Below are positions 47,601-57,916 of a stretch of DNA of 64,000 nucleotides, piece after piece. The notes beneath the pieces are model-generated. The model did not search any database and was not told the origin of the DNA. It worked only from the letters and a program-made list of their open reading frames with translations. The position numbers were made by a program, and so were the translations under genes. The stretch is from Ptychodera flava (Eukaryota; Hemichordata; Enteropneusta; Ptychoderidae): the NCBI RefSeq assembly GCF_041260155.1, contig NC_091928.1:32798388-32862387 (forward strand), in the 5' to 3' direction. Every line of letters begins with the position of its first letter. The stretch's first letter is position 1.

Positions 47601-50600
47601 ATCAGTACAACCGGGCACGTCAGTTAAAACATCACTGTACTCTTGCAGTAAGCGTAACAGTTCCGCACGCTGATCCGCAGTTACCGAATCCGCAATTACT
47701 ACATCTCTCCAAGTCTCTGTGCTCTGATCCTCCGGTGTGTAGTACATAGAGTTTTCTATGTCCTTGTTGCACACAGCATCAACAGTGTCAACAAAATACA
47801 CCGGTTTATTTCTCTCTTTCCATGCTCTCAGCATGTTGATATGATAAACCCGCTTCGGTTTTCTACGGCCACCTCGCTCAATTTGTAATCAACGTTTGAG
47901 ACTTTCCTCACCACAGTGAATGGTCCTTGCCACTGAGCACTCAACTTATGCGTGGAGGAAGGTAAGAGTACAAGTACTTTATCACCGTTCCTAAAAGAAC
48001 GTTTCCTTGCTCCCCTATCGTACCACCGTTTTTGTCGTGCTTGGGCTTTTTCCATGTTCTTTTTGACAATTTTCTCATGTCGGCAGCAGTCATTTCGATG
48101 GCATGGGTTCGAATCCCACCGCTGCCACCAATGTGATATAACCAAGGTTACGTTGGTATTGACGGTTATGTGGCAGCATGTCGGGGCCGACTAGGCTGGA
48201 ATTTCAATGATGAAGGGATGTAAAGATGACTGGAAACAGCGAGTACTATATAATCTAAGATGCTACTTTATTACACTAAGCTCTAAGCTACGTACATAGA
48301 GTGATGGTAAGCTGGAGACTGGCTTGAGTACACGTGGGCCAAGAGAGATATACATGCCCTCATGAATAGTAATGACAGCTCATGAATAATAATCACATGA
48401 CACTACATCACACTATCCATAATGGATTCACTCCGCTCCCTCAGTTTTGCTATGGTTTGTTGTTGATCTAGTTCTTGTCCTACAAGAATTCATCGCCGGT
48501 CGATTTTGTTTTCGTAACACCATTCTTCCACTGTTTCACACAAGTTTTTGCTTTCCTATATTAAAAAAGAAAGAAAAATGACTTTGCACGATTCGGAAGT
48601 AAACGGCATTTTTCGCTTAAGAGTTTTAAGGAACATTCTCCCCTGTTTTGAAACGGCTTTCAAAAGATTTAAAATATTCAAAATCAATTTATCATGTTAT
48701 AAGATGAGGTGTAGAATACACAAGCAAGGTCATATTTGATAACAGATCAGATTTTTCACGTGAACATAGGAAAGACAGAGAATGGTCGGTGTGATGTGTC
48801 TGTGTGTGTGATGTGTGTGGACACATGGACAGACACTGTTGTAGGCTTGATGTCTAAACTAGAACTGATTACTTTATTGTTTAGAGTAAAGACTGTAACA
48901 TATCACGTCATGGATGCTTAATCTGTGGAATGTGATTGTCAAGTCAGTATATTGACTCAAGGATGTTTACTTGACGGAAGTGAACAGATGTGAGATAGTG
49001 TTGAAACACTGCATCTCTCCTTCAATTAAATTTGGATTATTTGTGATAGTTCCAAAATGTTGAATGATCGGATGTTGATGTATTGACTGTTTGATAGAGT
49101 TCAAAATAGAGTTCAAATTGTCCGTTGATAAATGAGTCAAAAGTTTCTACTTGAATTCTAAAATAATAAATGAAAGTAAAGATATTGCTATTCTTTGCAT
49201 GCGTTCTAATTCTATTTCTAATTTAGCTAAGAGATCCGGGTGGACTATCCGGTCTCTGTGTACATCTAGTCAGGAGATTATTCTGCTCCCCAAACAGGAC
49301 TAGTGTATTTCTGGCTGACTAAATCTTTTCTCACTTAGTCACGTAATCCTCGAGGTATTTGGTGCACGTATTTCTCGTTCCGGATCCTCGTCGCCAATGT
49401 GATGTGTCTGCGTGTGTGATGTGTGTGGACACACGGACAGACACTGTTGTAGGATTGATGTCTAAACTAGAAATGATTACTTTATTGTTTTAGAGTAAAG
49501 ACTGTAACATATCATGCCATGGATGCTTAATCTGTGGAATGTGATTGTCAAGTCAGTATATTGACTCAAGGATGTTTACTGATGGAAGTGAACAGATGTG
49601 AGATAATGTTGAAACACTACAGTCGGGAATTTGTAATAATACTTAATATATCAGTCTATTCGACTTTCAACGACATTTAAAGTTTTCCAGTTCGCAAGGT
49701 TGAGTGAATTGACTACCCTGATATTGTTGTGTTATTTTGTACCATAACCAGAATTCTGGACATATATATTGCTTTAGTTTGGTTTAACAACACATTACAT
49801 TAAGAACATACTGCTCTGTTGACACAAGGGACGAAATGTCAACCATCGAGATCCCCTTCGGTCTGGCAACTACAAGCGCGCCCTCATGAACACTTGTCCA
49901 CTTGACCACTGCTCAACGTTGACGCTATTTTTGCTTTTGTGTTGCTTTACTTTCGATTGGTATCTCCTTCCAGGTGAACAGATACAAAAATCGAACAAGC
50001 ATCGTCACTCCAAGGGCAAGTGGCTCAAAGTTGGCCACTGGGACTCGTCAAATGGGATGTCTTTTACCGAATACGTGCCCAGTGACGACTATTGCATGAT
50101 TGTCCCGAAGTCCGGACTCTACCATGTCTACTCACAGGTGAGAAACGTACCAACGTGAATATCCTTCACTCAACAAATATTTGAATTGAAGCAATCATAC
50201 TTATCAAGAAGAAATATCAAAATACCATTTTTGGCTAAATATATTTTTCCCATAAAAAAGTTGGCATGTGCAAGCAAAAGTAACGACATGCGCTCTGTGT
50301 AGGTTTATATTTCTACAGCTACAACCGATATTTGAAATTCAAAATGGCCACCATTTCTGTGTTATCTCTATGGGGAAAATAAAATTCCTGATTTTCACAA
50401 AAATAAGCAAGTGAAAACTGTGCGTACTCCAAGAGATTCAAAATAAGTCCCAAGGGTTGTAAACCAAATTAGAATTGAAAAATTTGAGTGTCCGAATATC
50501 TATCAGTAAGGCGCATTTTACTCAAATGTGTGTTCCTTATGCTGTTCGCTAAAATCACGTCGAAATACTTAATATTCCACTTGCTAATACAACCTGTCCG

Positions 50601-51542
50601 TTTTCAATGTTGAAATTTAGTTAGGGCAAGTGTTCATTAGACAAGACCGACCTTACATGGTGTACGTATGCCATGCGTTACGTCTAAAGACTTTACGGAG
50701 AAAAATTAAAAGTATTTTATAAAACAAAATACTGAAAATATATCAAAGTGTTTTGCATCAATTGTCCCTTTAATTCATGTTTGCGTGCTTTGATTACAGG
50801 CTGGCTTTCTGGATAGCAGAACTACAGGCCATGGCCACAGAGAAGACCTTAACGAATATCTGCATCATACTATGTTAAGTGAGTAAACGTCAAGCATTTT
50901 ATGCGATTGTTTTATGCGATTGTCTAAAGTGACCAAATAAGATCAGACGCCATTTTATATATCTGGCGGGTTAGGGGTATGATTTTGGCGTTTTGGCTCG
51001 TCAGTATGTTGTTTACCCTCTTCAGATAATTCAATCTTCTCTCTTACACCCAAAGTTATGAAAAGGGAAAACGTCTTAAGACAAGACGGAAAAGTGATTG
51101 GAGAAATAAATCCATGCCTTTCAGTTACATTAGTTTCCATTTTGGGACAATATTGCAGAATATATCACAGAAAAGGGGCTTGTTGCTTGAGAACCTGGAG
51201 CCAGATCTCACCCCATGGTTTGTGTATTCACTTTAAAAATATTGATGAAATCAATCATGGTCTGAAACATTAGGCTAATGCATATTCAACAAATTGTTTC
51301 ATCTTGTAGCTAACAACGGATACTCACCCTATCACACTGACCTGATGAAAAGCGTTCATATCCGAGAGGGCGCCCGTGCCCACGTCAGCAGTTTTCATTC
51401 TGGACTGTTCGAACTGAGAGAGGGAGACAAGATCTACATGAAAGTTTATTTACCGAGCAGTGAAGTTCAACTCGACTGCTCTCAGGAGTCGACGTACATG
51501 GGAATGTATCTTGTCAATGACGAACTGAGTGTGTACAAATGA
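38381..51542 (+). CDS. TNF-superfamily ligand gene C (complete, 6 exons, 329 aa)
   Basis: Type II membrane TNF ligand, paralogue of B. Exons: 38381-38692, 39879-39930, 41170-41319, 49974-50137, 50800-50878, 51310-51542. They total 990 nt, in frame, with phases 0, 1, 1, 0, 1 as in B. Residues 15-37 form the anchor; the stalk has CNC (71-73) and CC (94-95) and two sequons (CNCSNS, NQTL). The TNF homology domain runs from about 157: PVAAHMTG, WLKVGHW, GLYHVYSQ, LHHTML, TDLMKS, FHSGLFELREGDKIYMKVYL, STYMGMYLVND. Exon 4 has ten extra residues that make a basic stretch (KSNKHRHSKGK) in the loop before KVGHW, absent from A and B. Intron 3 is 8.7 kb and holds two LTR elements. I start at 38381, since the in-frame TTG upstream is not a normal start. 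Confidence 0.93.
39879..39930 (+). CDS. gene C exon 2: stalk
   Basis: Acceptor ccatgcag, donor GTAAGA. Encodes LITKIYQEKIQNRNLRT; one codon shorter than in gene B. Confidence 0.85.
40210..40680. repeat. degenerate tandem repeat, about 35-bp unit
   Basis: Recurring words TCTGATATATAGCACT and ACTAATAAACAAAAA, roughly a dozen drifted copies, in gene C intron 2. Confidence 0.75.
41170..41319 (+). CDS. gene C exon 3: stalk end and first TNF strand
   Basis: Acceptor tgatttag, donor GTAAGT. Encodes ERNYLTLAQVERLVESVATR, NRSQ sequon, and PVAAHMTGSFDCFGY. Eight codons longer than gene B because of a Ser/Gly-containing insert. Confidence 0.93.
41582..41638. repeat. (GA)n microsatellite
   Basis: AG dinucleotide run in gene C intron 3. 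Confidence 0.9.
42835..43016 (-). repeat. dispersed repeat family, copy 3 (inverted)
   Basis: On the minus strand shows CATCTCTGTGTTA, GAGCCGGTAAA, AAAATAAGTCC and CCCCGAGGCGCATTCTA, in the same order as the 7555 and 50325 copies. Confidence 0.65.
43655..43934 (-). repeat. 3' LTR of second Gmr1-like element
   Basis: About 280 bp, several percent different from the partner at 48132. A purine-rich AAGGAGGGAGGAA (minus strand) abuts it at 43935-43947 as polypurine tract. Confidence 0.93.
44198..44279 (-). pseudogene. RNase H C-terminal fragment
   Basis: On the minus strand reads VEYKKGSENTNADALSR, the usual end of gypsy RNase H. It continues the frame interrupted at 46381 on the other side of the DNA insertion. 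Confidence 0.8.
44284..46377. mobile_element. TTAA-flanked DNA element (Kolobok- or piggyBac-like, non-autonomous)
   Basis: Ends AGGGAAACCTAAGTCCAG and its complement, with terminal inverted repeats of about 225 bp (44284-44507 and 46155-46377), flanked by TTAA at 44280-44283 and 46378-46381. TTAA duplications are typical of piggyBac and Kolobok; the AGGG start favours Kolobok. The inside has no transposase, only diverged tandem repeats. It split an RNase H coding region, so it is younger than the host LTR element. Confidence 0.85.
44880..45900. repeat. diverged tandem repeats inside the TTAA element
   Basis: Recurring words GAAATC.CCGATAT, ATCGGATATT, GATTT..AGACCCGGC.TG and TATCGTCT..TATC at intervals of roughly 110-140 bp. 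Confidence 0.6.
46382..47255 (-). pseudogene. RNase H and reverse transcriptase palm, broken
   Basis: 46507-46824 holds the RNase H start (VVQTDASDHGIGAVLCQYD, RNYPTIERQYLAM). 47028-47255 holds the RT palm (VMPFGMKNAPATFQRLMDK, HDHSWEDHVKHL), but the YxDD region is damaged and reads GMDDLG. Several frames are needed. Confidence 0.85.
47385..47834 (-). pseudogene. reverse transcriptase N-terminal part
   Basis: Shows LLRLLQEYSDVLTDVPGCTD, PYRLSQAAKQTVKEEMQKML and SPYASPLVLVKKKQG, then a frame change. Follows directly after the integrase tail. Confidence 0.88.
47828..48095 (-). pseudogene. integrase C-terminal tail
   Basis: KAQARQKRWYDRGARKRSF, GDKVLVLLPSS and the GPF module (QWQGPFTVVRKV). 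The upstream integrase core is missing, so this fragment now abuts the primer binding site. Confidence 0.85.
48096..48131 (-). other. primer binding site with unusually long tRNA-Leu match
   Basis: The plus strand reads like the 3' part of a tRNA-Leu: variable-arm end, the T arm GGGTTCGAATCCCAC, acceptor strand CGCTGCCA and CCA, directly against the 5' LTR. The match covers about 30-35 nt, longer than the usual 18-nt primer site. No 5' half of a tRNA is present, so it is not a tRNA gene. Confidence 0.8.
48132..48412 (-). repeat. 5' LTR of second Gmr1-like element
   Basis: Direct repeat of 43655-43934, followed by the CTATC duplication. Confidence 0.93.
48790..49621 (-). mobile_element. TRIM-like miniature LTR element
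   Basis: Two 224-bp direct repeats (48790-49013 and 49398-49621), TG..CA ends, flanked by a perfect 5-bp GTCGG duplication. The 384-bp inside has no coding sequence. On the minus strand a candidate primer site TTGGCGACGAGG abuts the right LTR, and a purine tract GAAGGAGAGA abuts the left LTR, so it reads leftward. It relies on another element for proteins. Confidence 0.88.
49974..50137 (+). CDS. gene C exon 4: TNF domain with basic insert
   Basis: Acceptor tccttccag, donor GTGAGA. Encodes SEQIQKSNKHRHSKGKW, LKVGHW through GLYHVYSQ. 164 nt versus 134 in A and B. Confidence 0.94.
50325..50520 (+). repeat. dispersed repeat family, copy 4
   Basis: ATTCAAAATGGCCACC, TATCTCTATGGGGA, AAGAGATTCAAAATAAGTCC and GTGTCCGAATATCT, in gene C intron 4. 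Confidence 0.65.
50800..50878 (+). CDS. gene C exon 5: TNF domain
   Basis: Acceptor gattacag, donor GTGAGT. Encodes AGFLDSRTTGHGHREDLNEY then LHHTML; three codons longer than in A and B. Confidence 0.93.
51310..51542 (+). CDS. gene C exon 6: TNF domain C-terminus
   Basis: Acceptor cttgtag. Encodes NNGYSPYHTDLMKSVHIREG to STYMGMYLVNDELSVYK and TGA. AATAAA candidates follow at 51992 and 52516. Confidence 0.94.
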
Positions 51543-53680
51543 CACATTAATATGTTTGTACTTATGGTAGATAAATGTAATAATTCGGGCAAAAGGACGT
51601 GTACTCGTTGTAGAATTGGAATAATTGAATTGACAATTTATTTTAGACCAACAAATTTCTTGTCTGCCGGAGGCAGAATAGAAGATGATGACCCATCCGA
51701 TCCAAAACATCGTTTGGCAGTCACATTTCTGCGAGAGAATGACAATAGAAAAGATTGCCGCATTTTTCTTTGAAACAATTGCTAACTTCTAACTCTTCTC
51801 ATATCGAGAAGACAGGCTCGTTTTGAACTAAAATCAGATTTTGTTTCAGATTTGCCCCAAAAATCGAAATACGTGCATTTCGATGAATTTACTTCTTCAA
51901 AAAATTACTGTTTTCTTTCTTTCCATTAACATATCTTTTGAGCACTTGGTGACGTTGAATGCACAATATCTAACAATTACATTTTAATTCAAATAAATTT
52001 TCTTTCTTCAAATCAGTTCAGTCTTACGTCATGCTGTTTACTGAAATTATCAGTAAAGCTTAGTATGCAGACTGAACATGGACTGCGAATGATGTAATTT
52101 TTGCACATTGGAATTATTTTGATCAATTCTTTTATACAAATGTTTCACTCCAGTGTAAGAATGTTTCACGTAGAATTCCGGAATGTTAATATACCTACGA
52201 TATCATATATAACAAACACGAAGGAGGACAAGTTCTATGGCGTTTCTTCTTAATCAAGTCTAAATCAGTCTGCAAAATGATAAGCTCCTAAGTCACCCAA
52301 AACAAAAGCGAGCAACAAACTGTGAAAAGATGAATAGTTTTGTCATTAAACCCTGTCAGCAATTTGAGGAGCACCGTTATATGGAGTGATGTTGCTTATT
52401 TTGACATGTATTTATGTATATATGCGTGTTTCTTTCGTATATATTATTATTTTTTATACATTTTATGAGTTGAAACTCTAAGTACCGATTGTTATTGTTC
52501 AAGGAAATCACTGAATAAATAAATGGAAGAAGCGTTGATTTGAAAGCTTTGTTAGCCTTCTTTTTGATTCTCTATCCCACTTTAAGTTGTTACCATTCCG
52601 TATATAAAATGCAGCATATGCTCAAGTCTCTGTGAATGGATCATTTCGGAGGGAATTTGAAGATCAGGTACATATCGGCACTGTGTGAACGCTATGCCCT
52701 TTGACCCCTTAGTGACCTATTTCCTATTCTTACTTTTTTGGTTCATTGACACAGCACATTTGACGTTGTAAAGGGTCAGTAGCTGTAAATTGTTATGATT
52801 TCTTTTCACTAATTTTGTTTCGTATGTCAATCGCAAGTTCTTGTTCCACTCCCCGCAGTGTGTTGAAACCCGCTATTTAGTTTTTCAACACAGTCTAAAG
52901 GTATAAATTGTATCGTCATTGTTTACATTCAACTTCTAGTTCTGATCGAAACTCGCTTGTCAACAGTAACAACAAGTATATACATGTACAGACTGAGTTG
53001 ACAAGCTGAATACTTTGCTTCTCCCCATGCTTTTGGGAGTAAAACGAGGAACTGTAGTTAACATTAAAAACAAAAACAGAGAAAATCATTAAAATTTGCA
53101 GCTGCTGGTAAGTGCTAACCATGCAAAATTGCAATGACATAAATGTGGAAAAGAAATTCATTAAGTTGAAATTAAGGGAAAGCAAAATCAAAATACCTTT
53201 ATTCCAATATCATTGGTAAAATATAAATGAATAAAAAGATTGTTGGAAATAATTGCATTCTACTCATCGTTAATAAAAAGTAAGGTACTCATCTGTTGAG
53301 AAGACACTAGCTGAAATGAATATACACATAATGTGGTTTAACTGAACTGGAAGGACTTTGTGCAGCAGATGGTATACTGCAGATTTTAAAATCATGAAAC
53401 TTTGACAACATTGTTGGTGCAATTTTGATTCCTATAGGAATATTGAAAGATAGAGCTATTTGCTTGATAGAACAAAGTTGATATGTCATTGGTAAAATGC
53501 TGTAAAATCGCTCCACACCTATATAGATAGACTAGTGAAATATTCAAAGTATTGTGGATATAAAGGAGAAGAACTAAAAGGAAAGAACAATGATATTAAT
53601 CTCTCATTATTCTCAACGGATACTGCATAAACAAATTAAGTAGAAGATACTCGAGCGCTCTATCAACATGAAAAGTCAGA

Positions 53681-53686
53681 ATATAT

Positions 53687-53728
<42 letters not shown>
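53681..53728. repeat. (TA)n microsatellite
   Basis: TA run with one break at 53699. Confidence 0.9.
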
Positions 53729-53732
<4 letters not shown>

Positions 53733-54858
53733 ATTGTACTTAGAGGCCTGATTATAAATACCTAATATGAAAATTTAAGCACTATAGTATCTGAAAATAC
53801 ATGTGAAACAGCCAACAGCTATTCGGAAAAAATCGAAACCTTCATCTTGAATAATTCTGAAAAATTTAAATTGAAATCCTTGGCAGAAATTAGAGAGGTT
53901 GCACTTGAGATGTACTCCGTCATACATCAACACAGTTTGGTTTTCTGACAGTTTCAAGAAAGTACCTTCACAGAGAAACCTCCGAAACATCATCATTTCG
54001 CTCTTTGACAGCGTAGTTAACAGAGAAATGTAAATCTATGTATGTAACAGTGCTGGTCAAAGATTTTATATTCTTCATTCCAAGCTCACATCAATCAATC
54101 GAGTGTCCTATCCATCACTCTACATAATTACTCAGACAGTCGTATTTATCAGGGGTCGACCCCTACCACAATTTGATGCAGTTAAAATACAGATGCAAAC
54201 CTTACAAAACTTACTTCAAACTTCCATCAGCAGTAAGCAGCTTTTATTAACATGCTGCGCTGCAAAGTAAGACACTTAGATTAATTTAACTAGCCCCTAC
54301 GAGCCATTCAAAAGTAAATAATTAAATTCAACGTTCATGCGTAAGCTCCATCACCTGTAAATGTAAATGTAATGCTAATGCATTCTCCTTTAACATTTAC
54401 TTACTATGCCTTTCAATGACCGGTAACATGAAGTAAGATTCAGAAATGATCATTTCAATTGGAAAAGCTAAAATATGTCTCAGGCTGTTAAGAAAAGATT
54501 GTACTGTTGCATATCACCCCATGAGCCATGACACTAATCCTGTACAGATTATTATTCTCACAGAAAACAAAGACCTAGGGTAAAACGACCAAGCAGCCAT
54601 AATTACATGAACATATATACGTATTTTCTTGTATCCGCCCCGCTATGACAATAGGTGAGGATGTTGGATGTTCTGTTTTGCAAGCGTAATATGTACTTTC
54701 TTAACGAGCGGATGACAGATTAAAGAAACAGAGAAACTTAGAACATGACTCATAGTTACCCATCTACCTTACACGTGTATTTTGATTATCCTACTGACTC
54801 ATGTCCAGCGAGTAGAGGCGACGAGCACCGATATAAGACAAGGGAGATGCCACTTACG

Positions 54859-55001
54859 TAATACCACCACTGAGTTGGGTGTAGGTTTATACCTTGAATT
54901 AACACAGTTCCAGAACAGTCAATGAACTTGTACTGCCACCATTGGATGACAGGAGGACCTCGCCTTTTAGTTTCCATGTTTATTAGGCCATGTTTTGACA
55001 T
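54859..55001 (-). CDS. possible exon, unknown protein
   Basis: Minus-strand frame with GPPVIQWWQYKFIDCSGTVL and HPTQWWYY, ending precisely at a consensus donor GTAAGT (minus strand, just below 54859). The composition (WW, C, G, Y) looks like a folded secreted or membrane protein, but I recognise no family, and the acceptor side is weak. Confidence 0.25.
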
Positions 55002-55201
55002 CCTCAGCGGTCAAAGTGCACATCACAATCAATGACAGCCTGCCATTCTCAATCACGGCTATCATTGAAAGTTCGTATAATTTAAGATAGAATGGCCAAA
55101 ACATGTTACATCTCACGAAGTCCTTCTGAAATATAACTTTAGTTTACCGACTTAGATCTTATTATCAATGTATCATAATCTGTAAGAATTCTTAAGATAA
55201 C

Positions 55202-55280
55202 CATAACATAACATAACATAACATAACATAACATAACATAACATAACATAACAGCATAACATAACATAACATAACATAAC
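55202..55280. repeat. (AACAT)n pentanucleotide array, unit 1
   Basis: About 15 copies with one break at 55252. Confidence 0.93.
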
Positions 55281-55929
55281 AAGAAAGGTTTGAATAACCG
55301 ATCTTAATACTTATAGGAGCAGTCGGTATAAACAAAACTGACTTTACCATTACAGGAAAAAGTCACTGATTAAATTAGTATGTGAAAAATGATTGTTCAC
55401 ATAGATTTGCGAGGGAGGAGTCCATGCATGGTCTTGCTAATCGAATATTTAACGCAGTTAACTTTGTACATCCAAACCTTCGAAGCCTTGCTAAAGAGTT
55501 GTTTCATTTAAGTGTTTAAGAACAACATTGGCATTTTGACATAGTTTGAAAATCCCCATTTCTATGGATCTGTTCTTTCGAAAGGAACCATGAACTAATC
55601 ATAAAGAGGGGCGGAGTGTTGCGTCGGTACTCGTCATGCAGTAGACCCAAGAATCACAAAGTTGTCAAATGTGTAAGACTCAAAGGCTGGACATGAAGAT
55701 AGTAGCATAACATCAATCAAATAACAAGAAATGCATTATTCATTTGCATTATATATTCATCGGATCAAAACTAATCCAACGGGAAGTGCTGTACGAAGAG
55801 CACTTGAATGCCATAGTTAATGATCAATGAGAGCATTGCCTTCCTAAACTCGCCACTTCTAGTTATTCGTAACCCAGAACTCTACAATTACGCATAGTAG
55901 TAGGACAGCTCATAAGCGTACACTCAAAA

Positions 55930-56017
55930 ATGAACCCTGCGTGTATAGCACACTTCACCACCATTATCATGGTCCTCACATCACTGCCTCGTACCTCATC
56001 TTACAGCCACTTGACAG
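55930..56017 (+). CDS. signal-peptide first exon, copy 1 (intact)
   Basis: Encodes MNPACIAHFTTIIMVLTSLP followed by RTSSYSHLT, then a GTGAGT donor in phase 1. A short polar start, a hydrophobic core and a Ser-rich end fit a cleavable signal peptide. Base-for-base identical to copy 2. No downstream exon is recognised in the window, so the product is unknown; it could splice to a shared exon further right. Confidence 0.55.
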
Positions 56018-56499
56018 GTGAGTTTTGCAATTCTTCTTTTAGTTGACAACAATTTTATTTAAGTTTCATATTCTCTTTGCACACGATAAGATTTCGCAAA
56101 CAATGCCTGCCTTGCCTCATACTATGTGATATTTCTACTGCTCCTGATTGTCTGGCATTGCTTTTAGTTTGCAACATAGTAAACTTTGCAAATCAAAACC
56201 TTCGAAGCCTAGCTTAAGAGCTGTGTTATTTAAATGGGATGACAGTTTAAGGCAACTTGTCTGAAACTTTATTTATGCATTAGAACAACATTGGCAATTT
56301 TTCACAGTCTGAAAATCCCCATTTCCTTGTTAGAAGTTCTCAATCCGTTAGTTAGTTTCCATCCGTTTACATCAATCAAATAACAAGAAATGCATTATGA
56401 ATTAGCATTATATATTCATCACACCTATCGGAACGAAACTAATCCAACGGGAAGTGCTGTACGAAGAGCACTTGAATGCTATTATTATAGTAAATGATC

Positions 56500-57815
56500 A
56501 TTATATTATATCATGCTACCATGCGCCATTCTGATTGGACGAGAGCGATGCTAAAATATTGTTTTAGCACTGATAGCGGTGGTAAAACGGGCCCCTAAAC
56601 CAGCATTTTTGAAAATTGCCCGGTCGGTGCATTTGAACGATGTGGCTCTGAATTTAATCCGAAATAGTCCGCTTTGTTTCAAAGACCAAGTTCGAATTTC
56701 GATTCATAGATAAAGTATGGTTCTGTAACTCACCTCTTGGTGAAAATATGCGGTCTATGATGAAAGAAATCTCCGAAGCAACACATTTAGCTTGGTATGA
56801 TGATGTACAAAATTGTATAGGTAACAGCGCACTGTGTAGTTTGCTTGATCGATTCAGCAGGAGTCGAGACGCGACATACCGCTCTTCAAAACGAAGCTAC
56901 TACACTAGTATTCGTTCATACACAAATAAATTGAAACTTCCTCACTGTAACGGTACATCAGATATTCCTTCCTAGAGTTTGGGCTGTAACAGACCAGGGT
57001 GTTCAACGATGTAGCCCAAGAAGTTCAAAATAACAATGCGATCATTCCTGGCGACTGCGACGAAAATCGCTGTGTCAGAGTCAAGCTCTTGCTGAATCGG
57101 GCAACACACTCTGCTCGCATATTACAACTGTTCATACAGTCGCCGTAATCCATGTCTGGATTATTTCAAAACTGCACGTTTTCTGGCACAAATTATCCAT
57201 CCAAAATATCCATCAAAAATAGAACCTGTAACCCCACTAGCACCACCTCCTCTGTCTGAATGTTAGTGTTACGACGGTTGGCGCACACCGGACTGACAGT
57301 GAATGAGACAAATCTATTTTTAGTGTAGGCCTACTACGCCAAAACAAGCCAGCGCTATTGTTTTTATGTAAATTTACAAAAAAAATTGTTACTTTTCTTT
57401 TGCTTTGAACTCTTGACCCAGTTCTGTGTCTGAAGCAGTTCGTGTTGCATGTAAATATTAATGACATTTTGATGAACGTAATGCAGTATGTTATCGTAGG
57501 ATATTGTGCTCGTGTGTTGTCAACGTAATCCAAACTTATAAAAATGCTCGGTCTCGGGCGATGATTTTCCGACGTTCGATCTCTCAGACGTCCGTTTTCT
57601 GCATTTTGGACTGAAACTGACGAAAATGCCGGACCAAGACGACAAAGACACACAAGTTGATATAATATATAGCAATAACCCCCTTCACAGAGGGTATACA
57701 CTCGATTTTGGTACAATTCGCTCCATATAGCACTCGCCTATTGGCTCGTGCTATATGTCGCGCATTGTACCAAAATCTCATGTATACCCTCCTGCGGCGG
57801 GGTTTTGCTTAATTT
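56500..57815. mobile_element. 1.3-kb insertion of unknown type in array unit 2
   Basis: Compared with unit 1, unit 2 is interrupted between AATGATCA and AGAGCATTGCC. The insert has no clear terminal repeats. It holds a 75-codon frame (56748-56975) without a known domain, and a hairpin near its right end (57689-57793). Confidence 0.6.
57689..57793. repeat. hairpin near the right end of the insertion
   Basis: AGGGTATACA and GATTTTGGTACAAT face their complements around a centre at 57741. Confidence 0.78.
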
Positions 57816-57916
57816 TAGAGCATTGCCTTCCTAAACTCGCCACTTCTAGTTATTCGTAACCCAGAACTCTACAATTACGCATAGTAGTAGGACAGTTCAT
57901 AAGCGTACACTCAAAA

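Larger units (their letters stand above)
43655..48412 (-). mobile_element. second Gmr1-like LTR element, internally deleted
   Basis: LTRs 43655-43934 and 48132-48412 (TGTGATATAACC..TCACA) are flanked by a 5-bp CTATC duplication. Reading on the minus strand, the 5' LTR is the right one. The primer site is followed at once by the C-terminal end of integrase, then reverse transcriptase, then RNase H. Gag, protease and most of integrase are missing. Integrase before reverse transcriptase places it with the Gmr1 lineage. RNase H is split by the TTAA-flanked insertion at 44284-46377. The whole lies in intron 3 of TNF gene C, antisense to it. Confidence 0.92.
51543..55140. other. intergenic, no gene confirmed
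   Basis: A stretch at 52619-52672 (AYAQVSVNGSFRREFEDQ between an AG and a GT) is exon-like, and the 40 bp after it resemble the start of gene B intron 1, so it may be a relic of a fourth TNF gene; evidence is weak. A (TA)n run lies at 53681-53728. A minus-strand frame at 54786-55001 ends at a good GTAAGT donor. Confidence 0.35.

Noticed and set aside
48096..48131. A tRNA-Leu gene
   Set aside because: Only the 3' part is present, with CCA, against an LTR. It is a primer binding site.
57237..57716. 159-codon minus-strand frame
   Set aside because: Lies inside a transposable insertion, overlaps a hairpin and shows no domain.
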